A stretch of 20,300 nucleotides of DNA, from contig MCFH01000183.1 in assembly GCA_002104945.1 (NCBI GenBank), forward strand, positions 1-20,300, given 5' to 3'. How positions within the stretch are numbered: position 1 is the stretch's first letter; every line of letters begins with the position of its first letter. Both the position numbers and the translations under genes were made by a program. The DNA comes from Piromyces finnis. Lineage: Eukaryota > Neocallimastigomycota > Neocallimastigomycetes > Neocallimastigales > Neocallimastigaceae. Shown here in pieces: positions 1 to 10,918 of this stretch. Under the pieces are notes generated by a model. The model did not search any database and was not told where the DNA came from. It saw nothing but the letters and a program-made list of their open reading frames with translations.

Positions 1-251
1 TAAATCACCACTTATAAAGTTCTAATTTGAAATGCATCATGTACACTTTGACCCTCTCAGGCCGGCTAGACGAATGTTATTTATAATAGTAAATTAGAAA
101 GTGCATTAATACTTACCTGAATATTATAACCCAACCCATGGCAAAACCCAATAATGGATTTAAATTTTGATATAAATATCAATTCTATAACAACTTTTTT
201 TTTTTTAAATGAAAAGTATATTATCATAAATTTCGTTTGATATTGATAAAA

Positions 252-868
252 ATAGTAATATAATAAATTTTTTAAAACTTTGTGAAGAATTAAACAAGAA
301 TTTAATGATAAAAAAAAAAAGGAAAATAAATCTGAAATAAAAAAAAAAACTATTAAAAGTAAGAAAAAAAAAAAGTAATATAATAAATTTTTTATAATCT
401 TGGGAAGAATTAAATAGCATAACGAATATAGCAAAGTTAAGAAAAAAAAAGTTAGAGTTGAAAAAATTGAATCATTAAAAGAAGTTAAGAAAATAAAGTA
501 TTTCAAATAACTCAAGTTATTGACTACTATACCATACTGAATTGTTTCAAATCTTGTTACAATATTTTCTCAATGGGATTAGGTGAAGGATATTCTAAAA
601 AGGAAATTAAAAAAATATTAATGTTGGCATAATATTTATTATTGAAATAGTAATAATTAATAAAAAAATTGTTTTTAAATAATGAATAATATCTATTAAT
701 TTACAAGTTTATTTTTTTTTATTGATTTTTTTTAATCATATTAGTTTGAATTGAAATAATTGAAACCTTCTTAATTAATACCACTTTAAAAAGTCATTTT
801 CAAGAATTAGGAGATACTATTTATAGTATTAAAAATGTCAGTACTTCAAAGTATAATCAATCAAAATT
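252..868 (+). pseudogene. Left-arm pseudogene copy of the Sip3/Lam-like gene (fragments of exons 16, 21 and 22)
   Basis: This is the mirror image of the right-arm copy at 1158-1770. Read on the plus strand it runs in the sense direction of the gene at 2523-8246. It starts with Lys/Glu-rich exon 16-like sequence (twice), passes to the end of exon 21 around 502-597, then sequence matching intron 21, then the start of exon 22 around 759-868. The reading frame is broken by stops and indels. The open frames on the opposite strand here are low-complexity shadows rich in Phe and Ile and are not credible proteins. Confidence 0.7.
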
Positions 869-997
869 TGTAGTCCTCTCTATTTAATTATGTAGTTTCT
901 TATATATTAATTAATGTTTCATATTAATTTTTATACATTATATTTTTATTATAGATTGTTTGTTACTTTGAATTAAAAAACGGTATAGAAAATAAAG

Positions 998-1015
998 ATT
1001 AATACATGTATTAAT
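998..1015. repeat. Perfect 18-bp palindrome at the axis of the large inverted repeat
   Basis: The sequence attaatacatgtattaat equals its own reverse complement. It marks the turn-round point, leaving essentially no loop between the two arms. Confidence 0.9.
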
Positions 1016-1157
1016 TTATTCTAATACGTTTTTTTCTTATTCACCGTTTTTTAATTCAAGTACAAACAATCTATAATAAAAATATAATGTATAAAAAATT
1101 AATATGAAACATTAATTAATATATAAGAAAACTACATAATTAAATAGAGAGGACTAC

Positions 1158-1770
1158 AAATTTTTGATTGATTATACTTTGAAGTACTGACATTTTAATA
1201 CTATAAATAGTATCTCCTAATTCTTGAAAATGACTTTTTAAAGTGGGTATTAATTAAGAAGGTTTTCAATTATTTCAATTCAAACTAATATGATTAAAAA
1301 AATCAATAAAAAAAAATAAACTTGTAAATTAATAGATATTATTCATTATTTAAAAACAATTTTTTATAATTATTACTATTTCAATAATAAATATTATGCA
1401 ACATTAATATTTTTTTAATTTCCTTTTTAGAATATCCTTCACCTAATCCCATTGAGAAAATATTGTAACAAGATTTGAAAACAATTCAGTATGGTATAGT
1501 AGTCAATAACTTGAGTTATTTGAAATACTTTATTTTCCTTAACTTCTTTAATGATTCAATTTTTTCAACTCTAACTTTTTTTTCTTAACTTTGCTATATT
1601 TCGTTATGCTATTTAATTCTTCCCAAGATTATAAAAAATTTATTATATTACTTTTTTTTTTTCTTACTTTTAATAGTTTTTTTTTTTATTTCAGATTTAT
1701 TTTCTTTTTTTTTATCATTAAATTCTTGTTTAATTCTTCACAAAGTTTTAAAAAATTTATTATATTACTA
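1158..1770 (-). pseudogene. Right-arm pseudogene copy of the Sip3/Lam-like gene (fragments of exons 22, 21 and 16)
   Basis: Plus-strand sequence 1158-1268 aligns with 2862-2974 (start of exon 22); both share blocks such as gtatctcct and tttttaaagtg/tcttttaaagtg. Next, 1269-1428 aligns with intron 21, and 1429-1526 aligns with 3126-3236 (end of exon 21; ttcacctaatcccattgag versus ttacctaattccattgtgag). From about 1527 it jumps to sequence like 4853-4960 (exon 16), so about 1.6 kb of the gene, including exons 17-20, is missing. Because an intron is included, the copy arose from DNA and not from a spliced transcript. The intron 21 donor (GT, seen as ac at 3124-3125) is lost in the copy, and stops interrupt the frame. 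It is similar enough to be certain by eye but clearly diverged by substitutions as well as indels. Confidence 0.78.
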
Positions 1771-1771
1771 T
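1560..1771. repeat. 117-bp tandem duplication inside the palindrome arm
   Basis: The block tttaattcttcccaag at 1612 followed by a taaaaaatttattatattac stretch recurs at 1729 as tttaattcttcacaaag followed by the same stretch, an offset of 117 bases. Both units resemble exon 16 of the lipid-transfer gene (4853-4960), which is present once there, so the duplication arose in the pseudogene. The mirrored pair is in the left arm at about 252-465. Confidence 0.75.
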
Positions 1772-2025
1772 TTTATCAATATCAAACGAAATTTATGATA
1801 ATATACTTTTCATTTAAAAAAAAAAAAAGTTGTTATAGAATTGATATTTTATATCAAAATTTAAATCCATTATTGGGTTTTGCCATGGGTTGGGTTATAA
1901 TATTCAGGTAAGTATTAATGCACTTTCTAATTTACTATTATGATAATAACATTCGTCTAGCCGGCCTGAGAGGGTCAAAGTGTACATGATGCATTTCAAA
2001 TTAGAACTTTATAAGTGGTGATTTA

Positions 2026-2522
2026 GACTAGCCAAATATACAAGCAATATTTAAGTGAAAAAATTAGGTTGACACGTGATCAAACTGACTATATGGCATT
2101 ACCATTTTTTAATCTTAAAATTTTTCAAATAATAATTTTTAATATATTAAGGTATACAAAAGATAAATTATTGGATAAAATCTTTTTCTCAAAAAATTAA
2201 TTACTAATATTTTATTTTTTTCAAAAAAATATATTGTTGCACATTAATAAAAACAATTTGGTATTATTTATTATTATTTTATATATTTTTTTTTTTTTTT
2301 TCTCCAAATAAACTTCAATTATAATTTAACACAGACATTCCATATTTCCTTATCTTTATAATTGAAGATTTTTATTTATTTTTTATTACATGTTTATTTA
2401 TTTATTTTTTATTATTATGAATTTTTTCATAATTTTATAATTTTTTTTTTTAAAGTTCTTTTTTTTTTTTTTTTTATTTTCATTATGTGTAATTAATCTT
2501 TACTTTCTAAAGCATTTCTTAT
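2026..2522. other. Intergenic stretch between the palindrome and the 3' end of the lipid-transfer gene
   Basis: The first 75 bases are of ordinary complexity (with cacgtgatc near 2076). The rest is extremely T-rich with runs at about 2288-2302 and 2458-2475. It presumably holds the 3' untranslated region and terminator of the minus-strand gene ending at 2523. No open frame, tRNA or structured RNA is recognisable. Confidence 0.6.
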
Positions 2523-5500
2523 TCAAAGTAACAGGAAGCAATCTTTAACTTCTTTTTTTAATATTTTACCATTAGGGAGTTTAACAAATTGTGCTGAATT
2601 AATATTACCATCTTTATCATAAAGTTCCGCTATATCTTCTGGATTAGCTGTTTGCTTTTTATTGTCATGCTGATCATTATCAATACACTTTTCGAGAAGG
2701 TCAGAGAACCAGTTAAAGTATTCCATAATAATAAGTTTATTTTCGTGTATATCCAAATCATGATAAGTTCTTATTATTTCCTTTTTCATATTACGAATAT
2801 TACTGTAGGATTCTTGGAATTTAAAGAACATTAATGAATTATTTTTATTATAATAAGTGAAATTTTTTGGTTGATTAGATGTAGGAGTTTTAACATTATC
2901 AATATTAAAAACGGTATCTCCTCCTAAATCTTGAATAAATGGTCTTTTAAAGTGTGTATCTAAAAAGTTTTCAATACTAATAAAAACAATTAAAAAAAAA
3001 ATGATAAAAAGATATTATACATTTGTAAATTATTAGATTTTATTAAAAAGCAATGCTCTTATAATCATTAATTACTATTATTATTTCAATAATAAATGTT
3101 AATACTAATTATTTTTTAAATTTACCTTTTAGAATGGCTATTACCTAATTCCATTGTGAGAATATCGTTCCATGGTTTGAAATCGCTTTCCAGTAATTCT
3201 GTGCAGTAGTCGAAAGCTTGAGTAATTTGAAGTTTTGGCTCAATAGTTATTGTCTGTGAAATGTTTTCCTTTTTACCTCTTAAAAGAAGTACCATATTAA
3301 GAATAACTGACAGAGCTAATAAAGCTGAAACTATAATTGTAATTAAATTAAAATCACTCTTTTTTTCTTCTGTTGAATCTGGCGTGGTTTCTGTATTGTT
3401 ATAAGAATGAAGCATACTTTTTGATCTCATAATTTGTGTTGCCACTGGAGTTGAAGCAGTAGCACCACCATTATTAGATGACTCTATACTTTCTATTACA
3501 TCACCATTTTCATTTGTATTAGCCAATCTTTCACATTCAGGTATAATGGCAGAAAGAGTACCTTCAGCAGATTCTACTAAACCCTTTAATGTTGGTGATT
3601 TAATTGCATCTTTATATATACATATATATATAGTTTTAATACATATATATATTATATATATTATATATATGTATTATTTAATATTATATAAAACACTTAC
3701 TTTTAATAATGTAATTTGGACTTTTACTCCATCTAATACCAACACTAATATTAAGTTTACAAGTAGTTTCTGTTTGATAGGTAATAATATATTTTAAAAC
3801 GGGTAAAAAATATTCACCATATGGCATTTTTGGTGTTCTTGCTAAACACTCATAAACATAAAGACTTTTTATAAAGAAAAGGATTATTAATTTATTAATT
3901 ATATTAAAATTTAAAAAATTTATATATATAAAAATGATGAAATAATTACAGATATTCATCACTTTTGAGTAAAATTTGAGACTCTTCTGTAATAGTTTCC
4001 TTATCCTTAACTATTTAAATATTATCATATAAAAAAATAATAATAAAAATTAAAGATTGTTTTTTTTTATTATTATTTTATTTTATTTTATATTTATATT
4101 TATATATTTTTATTTAATTTTGTATTGTTACCTAAAACATTATTTACAGGAATCATATATTTAACTAATCTTTCATTATTACCATCCTTATTTTTAGCCC
4201 ATTCACCAACGGTCATATCTTTTAATAAATATTAAAATATATTAAACATAAATTATATTTTAGTATTATAGCATTATTAATGTTAGTAGTATAATTTGTT
4301 AATTCCAATAATAAATTATATTTGATTAATATATGATAAGGAATTCTAAAATTAAATGAAAAAAATAAACAAATTGTAAGAACTTACCAAATTCTTTTTT
4401 TTTGTCTCTAATTTTTTGTTGTAATGAAACATCTTCTCCATAAAGAATGTCATTTAACTGTTTTGCTGGAATTGGTAATATGACTTCTCTTACCTTTTTT
4501 TCCAAAACTTCATTAAAAACAATTGGACCTGATGGTTTTGGTATGTTTGGAGGTAAAGAATATTTATTATTATTTGAAGCAGATGATGAAGTTTTATTGG
4601 TATCAGTTTTTTTAGTATCAACTTCTTTTTTACTCATTTTTGGTGATTCTTATTAAAATAAATTATCAACATCAATAATAATAATGATAATAATAATAAT
4701 GTATAATAATGTATAATAATGTATAATAATAAATAAAATATAATTTGTGGATTTTTATTAATTGAAACACAAATATTTTAATATATATTAATATATATAT
4801 TATGAAATATGAATATAAACTTACCGGTTTTTGATAAAGTTGTTGTAGGTGTACTTTCTTTATTTTCCTTAGTTACTTTTAATGGTTCAATTTTTTCAAC
4901 TTCAACTTCTTTTTTTTCTACTTCGTTATCTTTCTTTTTAGTATTCGATTCTTGTTTTAATTCTTCAATTGATTCGAAATTCATTGAATTGCTAATTATT
5001 GATATCAAGTTAAAAAATAAAAAAATTTATAATTCATATTATTAATTTTATAATTGAAATATATAATTAAATTGTTCTACTATATCTAATATATTATTAT
5101 TACTTTTCAGTTTCATTTAAATTTTCTATCATTGATTCATCAATACTTTCACTATCGTCGCTAATTTCATCATCTCCATAAATTTTATCAAAAATTTCCT
5201 GAGCATTTAATTGCTATAATATTTAAATATAATATTAACAAATTATATTGGTTGAAATAAAATATAAACTTTTGTAAACTTACTATTTTTGAAGTATTGT
5301 TTTCCCAAATAGTATTTAAAATTCTATACACCTTAGTCATATCCTTCAAATACATCTTAATGATATACTATTCATATTAAAAAAAAATTGTTGTCATAAA
5401 AATAATTGTTTCATTAGAATCATATCAACATTGAATTTAATAAAATTTTTGACTGACCTCGTTATTTTCACTTTCATTAGTTTTAATTGAAATAATGTTA

Positions 5501-7557
5501 TAAACCACACCAGCCTGACTATCAATTGAGATAATATCTCTAAATGGAATTTTATACTATATATAAATTGTGAATAAATTTACAGTTAAAAGATTTTCCA
5601 TTGTATATAATTAAGATGTATATTCCATTAATAATTTTATATAAAATTACCTTTGTAACGTATTTAAAAATTTTTGAATAAAAGTAAATATAATCGATAG
5701 TTAAAAAAATACTTCCTTGAATAGTAACGCCATGCTGAATAGCACATGAACAATCTTTTTTTTTTTTTAGATTTTTTTTTAAAATAAAAAAAAATATGTT
5801 TAATTTTTTAATTATAAATAATTAATATATTCTTTTATATTGATATATTCTTAAGTTACATACTATATATTAAATATTCGTCTTCTTTAATATCCTCAAA
5901 AATTGCATGAAATTCCTTATTTCTATTTTCGTATTGTTCATTTTGATAAATAATTACATTGGGTGTCAAATGAATATTGTTAATTCGACCTTTGAAGGAA
6001 CGAGATAAGTATTCTCCATCCTCGTCTTCATCTTCAATTTTTAATTCATCATCTGATAAAGTTTCTACAATATCACCAGCCTTTTGATTATCTTCAATTG
6101 TATTACTTAGATTTTTTAATTTTTCATGTTTTGCTATTTCAAATGTATTCAACCATTCTTTTAATTCATTTTCACTTTCAGCTATAAAATTACAATACAA
6201 TAATAAAAAAATTGATAATTAAAATTTTAATGTCTTTATTATAATCTAATCCTTATCAATAGGAATATAAAAAATTTCATACCTTGTAAAATATACGTTC
6301 TAATAGTTTATTCATTTAACAAAAAATAAATAATTATAAATAGCATTAATATAACATAATTTTTATGTATATTTAAAATTTTTTTAATTACTTTTTTGCT
6401 GTTATAACAGAAAAACAGAATCTTCTTTCATTATTAGTTTCTTCTTTAACTTCACAAAGTAAGATATTTATTGGAGTAGATGTCCATACAAAGCCTCTCT
6501 TTTTTCCTGATGAACTTGTCATTGAATATTTAAAAACACCCTTTTTAATACTAAAATATCTTCTACTCCATCCTTTTTGATACTTTTTATATAGCCATCC
6601 TGATTTTTCATATTTTGGTCTTGATGAATCCTATTAATTAATATATTTAATTTATAATTTATTGATATTCAAAAATAAATAAAAATAAGAGGAAACATTT
6701 AAAATTAAATATACAATATTAATTATAATATTAATATATATATAGCCATAATTACATTTTCAAATGACTCTTTCATTTTATTGTAATATGATATATTCTA
6801 TAAAAATAAAATAAATTGTTAATTGAGTAAATAGATATGTATTTACTATTATTCCTCCTTTCATATTATTAATAAGCACTTACTTCATCTAATTTGCTTT
6901 TAAGACTATTAAAATCAGGCTTTACTGAATTGAATGAATTAAGAATTGAGTTGTGATAATTAACATTTTCATTATAAAAGAAATTAAACTATAGAGAAAT
7001 AAGTTAAATATGAGTTTACTTAAAATTAATATATTGATAATTCTAGAACATAATATTTAAATATATTGAAATACATACTATATTATGTATTAATTGATTT
7101 AATTTAGTTTTGAAAGTAATGATACATTCACATAATTCAATTCCATTAGTAATAAACTTCTTTTTCATTTCTTCAGCTTGATTATACATCTTTCAAATTT
7201 TATTGATAATATATTTGTGGTTTTAATATTAATTATTTATTAATCCTTTTATAATAATAATTTTTAAAATTATATTACTTCAGTTAGGACAACTTGATCT
7301 TTTGATTTTGATGCACCTGAATATTTATTAAGAATACTTTCATATTTATCCAATGATTTATCATATATATGTTTTTTTTCCTATTAATATATAATAAGGT
7401 TTATCTTAATATAAAAAAATAAAAGATAAATTGAATAAGATTTGTTATTACATAAATATCTTTTGAAGCAGCTTGACAAAAATCATATAATTCAGAAATA
7501 ATTTTTTCAAATAAATCATCTACCTAAATTTAATTTAATTAAACGACATTTTACCAA

Positions 7558-7588
<31 letters not shown>

Positions 7589-8246
7589 ATAAAAATTTAG
7601 TTATAATTATTTTTATTATTATTGTTATTATGATTATGACTATGATTATGATTATGATTATAATAAATAAATAAGAATAAAATACCATATTAATTTTGTA
7701 AGAATATATAATACTGATATTATCGTTGAATATTTGAATAATATTTTTACTAATATTATCTTTAATTTATATACATATATATATATAAATATTATATATA
7801 ATTAGTCATATTGTAATTTCATATATTTTATATTATTAAAAATTAATAGAATCACTATTTACCGAGAATATCTTTATCCTTGAATATCAAAAATCTTTTG
7901 ATAATGCTGTCATTGAAATCATTACATTCTTTTATTTTTTATTTATATATAAAATTTTAACAAAGTAAATAAATAAAAAAGATACATGAGTTAATAATTT
8001 TTCATAAAATTTACAATATAGTACTTTAATTTAAAATTTACTCATATATTCTTTTGTATAAAGTTCTATTAATTTTGTTAGGCCATCAAGTAATTTAATA
8101 AATTCACTAAGTTGGTCTTCAAAATAATTAACACTTGCCCTGAATTTTGGTGAATCAATTGTTGCTAATTTCACATTGATAAAACATATTGGATTATATA
8201 CATCGTCAGCTATTTTAGCTAAGTTTGCATCACTATTTTGAGTCAT
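2523..8246 (-). CDS. SIP3: Sip3/Lam3-like membrane-contact-site sterol transfer protein (BAR-PH-GRAM-VASt-TM), 22 exons
   Basis: Exons: 8042-8246, 7863-7928, 7686-7759, 7452-7523, 7279-7380, 7079-7189, 6884-6988, 6756-6797, 6392-6630, 6283-6299, 5864-6181, 5651-5754, 5458-5556, 5284-5367, 5104-5213, 4825-4991, 4388-4648, 4132-4218, 3950-4010, 3701-3864, 3126-3609, 2523-2976. All join in phase to 1141 residues. Residues 1 to about 250 form a helical BAR-type region (FRASVNYFEDQLSEFIKLLD). About 268-361 is a PH domain (SGWLYKKYQKGWSRRYFSI ... ENELKEWL). About 432-530 is GRAM (KEFHAIFEDIKEDEYLI). A Lys/Glu-rich linker follows. About 688-860 is a VASt/StART-like domain (VILPIPAKQLNDILYG ... TCKLNISVGIRWSKS). 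About 916-939 is one membrane helix (LITIIVSALLALSVILNMVL), followed by about 200 residues. The order matches yeast Sip3/Ysp1 (Lam/Ltc family), ER-anchored proteins moving sterol at ER-plasma-membrane contacts; that role is inferred from the family. The start is the first ATG, with no other start nearby upstream. The donor of intron 13 is GTCAGT; the others are mostly GTAAxx/GTATxx. Confidence 0.9.
3619..3672. repeat. AT/ATAC simple-sequence repeat in intron 20
   Basis: Alternating tatata and catata units fill most of the intron between exons 21 and 20 of the lipid-transfer gene. It can fold on itself but shows no specific element. Confidence 0.7.
4676..4735. repeat. Short tandem repeat: AAT units and about three copies of gtataataat
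   Basis: An aataataatgataataataat tract runs into tandem gtataataat units inside the intron between exons 17 and 16 of the lipid-transfer gene. It is likely length-variable. Confidence 0.8.
7625..7662. repeat. Hexanucleotide repeat (attatg) in intron 3
   Basis: About six near-perfect attatg/actatg units lie in the intron between exons 4 and 3 of the lipid-transfer gene. Confidence 0.75.
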
Positions 8247-8909
8247 GCTATTATTATGTTAATATATTTTTAATTATTATAATTAATACATTAATTTAAT
8301 TGAAAACAAATAGGATAAATAATTCAAATATATAAAAATTATATATATTTATTTTATATTTATTTTTAAATTAATTTATTACTTTTTTTTATTTTTATTT
8401 TTTTGCTTTTATCTTTTATTTTTTATTTATAACTGCATATAATTACATATAATTAAATTGCTATTTTTATTTTCTTTGATAAATGTATACTGACTAATAG
8501 ATATAAAAATAATTATTCACTTTGTTGATGTTTTAATAAAAACATATTTCAATGCTAAATTGTTTAAATAAAAAGGATATCTTTAATTAGTATTTTCTTT
8601 TTTGTCCTTGGAAAGTGATAAAATGAGCATAATAATTAAATACCTACCTTAGCTATTTATTTATTTATTTAATAAATTTAATTTCTTTTTTAATATATTA
8701 TATAAATATTGGAAATTTAATATTTTTACTTTTTCATAACCATTGAAATTTGAAATGAATAATTTTTTTATTATTATTTAATTTTATTAATTTAATTAAT
8801 ATTGTTATATTTTTCCTTTTATTCAATTATATACATATATATTTTTTTGGATAAAAAAAAAATAAGTGTTTTTCACTTTTAATTATTATTTTTTTATATA
8901 TATATTTTA

Positions 8910-8943
<34 letters not shown>

Positions 8944-10918
8944 CCAAGAATTAAAATTTTAATTTTTTTCTTTTAAATAATCTTAATACTTTCCTTTTAT
9001 ATTCATTATTAAAAAATTAATATAATTCAAATATTGTTTTAATTAAATTTTTATATATTAAATTAAACTTGTTGGATTTTTATTATTCAAAGAAACTTTA
9101 AAAATAATATCATTAAAAAAAAAAAAAATAATAGAATATACATTTGTCATTCATTTAAAGTATAAATAAATAAAATATTGATCTTAACAATTGATTATTA
9201 AGTTTTTTTTGTTAGTTAATTAATTATAGCAATTAATGGTGGATAAACCATAACTATCTAATAAAATAAAAAAAAAGTTTGTATTTCCTTTTCGATTTAC
9301 ATATTGAAAGTTAATAAATCATTAATAATAAATTTTTATATTAAAATATATTTTCAATAAAGATAAAGCATATATAATATAAAAAATAACACAAAAATTA
9401 GAAAATTTGATATAAATAATATAAAAGTGTTTAAAAAAAAAATGGTCTATTTTAATTATTTCATTTCATTTCAAATAAATAAATTGTTAACAATTAGACC
9501 AAATTAAAGCCAAACTAATAAATATACATAAGAACATTTTGTACAGATTTTTAATAAAATTTAGTATTATTTTTAAAGAGTAATAATTATTTCTTTTTAA
9601 TAGAAAAAATTTCTTTAAAATCTATAATTAATTTATCGTTAATAGAATTTATTACCATACATTTATAAATAAGTATTATATTAAAAAGAAGCTAATTATT
9701 TAGATATACTATATTTTTACTATTATTACTGTTGTTTAAAATAAAATCTCTCTTTTTTAATCTGTAAAAGATACCAAAAAAAAAAAAACGACAGGTTTAA
9801 AAAACATATAATTCATTTTTTATAGTATTTGAGTTTTGAGATTTGAGATTAAATTATATAAATTAAAATTAACTAATAATATATCTGTAATATTACTAAA
9901 TATATTTAAATATATATTAATATATTATTCTATTCATTTTATATATAAAGATATAACCTTTAAAAAACATAATATTACAAAGGTTATCAATCATTTTAAT
10001 ATATATTAATTTTTTATTTATAACTTTTTTTTTTTTTAAAAAAATAAGAAATTTATTAATTGAATGTCTTAATTAGAATTATCGAACCATTATATTAACT
10101 AAATTAAATTGACAAAATAATTTGATATTTAATCTATCTGTTGACTTTATTATCATTTTTTAAAAAGATATTATTAATTGAATAATAAAAAGAATAAGTA
10201 ATTTAATTATTATAATATTATTTTTCAATTCAATTTCATTAAAAGAAATGCAATAGTCGAAGAGAGACTTTGTATAAAGTACTATATTGAAAATCAAAAT
10301 TAATTTTAAACTTTATATATTTAATACCAATTATCAATTGGAAATATCTAATAATCATTAATCATTTATTTTTTATTTATAATTAATAAAAATTCATTTA
10401 ATTAAATGTAATTCAATTATTACATATTTATAAATTTTTATAAATAGTAAACAGAAATAAATAGCATATAACATTATATAAGTAAAAAGCAAATTAAATA
10501 TTTACCATTATTCATATAAGCAATAAATTCACTATAAAAATTAAAAGGTCAATTTATCATTATTATTTTCTTGAAAACAATCTTTGGAAGATATAAAAAA
10601 TTATTCATAGAGTAATTATTTGTATATCAAAAAGTATGATATAAAAATAATAAAGAAAAATAAAAATATTAATATTCTTTAAATAAAGTAGGTTTTAAAT
10701 ATATATAAATCATTTATTAAAATAAAATATATTTATTTAATTTTGTCTGAATGATTATAACAAATTTTTAGAAATCTAAAATTTTAACAATATTATTCTT
10801 ATAAATAGCAATAGATATTTCAGTATATTCGAGTTATTTCTTTTATTTAATTTGGAATAAATTCTAAAAATATTTAAACAAATCAATTCAAGTTTTATTT
10901 TTATAGAAATTCAATGAA
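8247..10918. other. 2.7 kb divergent intergenic region
   Basis: This lies between the start codons of the minus-strand lipid-transfer gene and the plus-strand deubiquitinase gene, so both promoters must be here. It is very A/T-rich, with a T run of about 24 at 8918-8941 and many short A and T runs. I found no exon-like open frame, tRNA, or motif I could call as a TATA box above background. A perfect 14-bp palindrome (aattgttaacaatt) at 9482-9495 is the only compact symmetric site, of unknown meaning. Confidence 0.55.

Larger units (their letters stand above)
1..2025. repeat. About 2 kb inverted repeat (palindrome) with almost no spacer
   Basis: The first bases (taaatcaccacttataaagt) reappear as their reverse complement ending at 2025, and the match continues inward to about 950 on the left and 1080 on the right. 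A perfect 18-bp palindrome (attaatacatgtattaat) lies at 998-1015, and the axis falls inside it. Around the axis the right side is about 13 bases longer. In the stretches I compared, the arms differ by small insertions or deletions, mostly in homopolymers (for example 83-97 versus 1938-1960, and runs near 834, 869, 897 and 931), and I found no clear substitution. The left arm begins at base 1, so the repeat may extend beyond the window. The arms are built largely from decayed copies of the neighbouring lipid-transfer gene. It may be a real palindrome or a fold-back sequencing or assembly artefact. Confidence 0.95.

Noticed and set aside
81-515. 144-codon open frame on the minus strand of the left arm, with its mirror at 1591-1911 on the plus strand
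   Set aside because: Phe/Ile/Leu-rich translation of A/T runs, antisense to exon 16-like pseudogene sequence; the apparent repeat NSSQDYKKF/NSSQSFKKF is the 117-bp tandem duplication, not a protein repeat family.
1900-1917. A good-looking splice donor (ttcaggtaagt) in the palindrome arm
   Set aside because: No coding exon or matching acceptor of any recognised gene nearby; occurs in both arms as a mirror copy and is likely chance or a relic.
4447-5045. Plus-strand open frames opposite exons 16 and 17 of the lipid-transfer gene
   Set aside because: Antisense shadows of coding exons; the minus-strand frame joins in phase and matches the VASt family.
9443-9502. Possible hairpin from tggtct ... 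agacca around the aattgttaacaatt palindrome
   Set aside because: The outer stem is only six or seven bases; in such A/T-rich DNA short symmetries are common. Not enough to call an operator or structured RNA.
9952-9984. Nine-base inverted repeat ataaccttt ... aaaggttat
   Set aside because: Short stem in intergenic DNA with no gene end next to it; not supported as a terminator or regulatory element.
8247-10918. Search for extra small genes, tRNAs or origins in the largest intergenic region
   Set aside because: No clover-leaf candidate with tRNA box sequences, no exon-like stretch of balanced composition and no recognisable origin; nothing could be supported.
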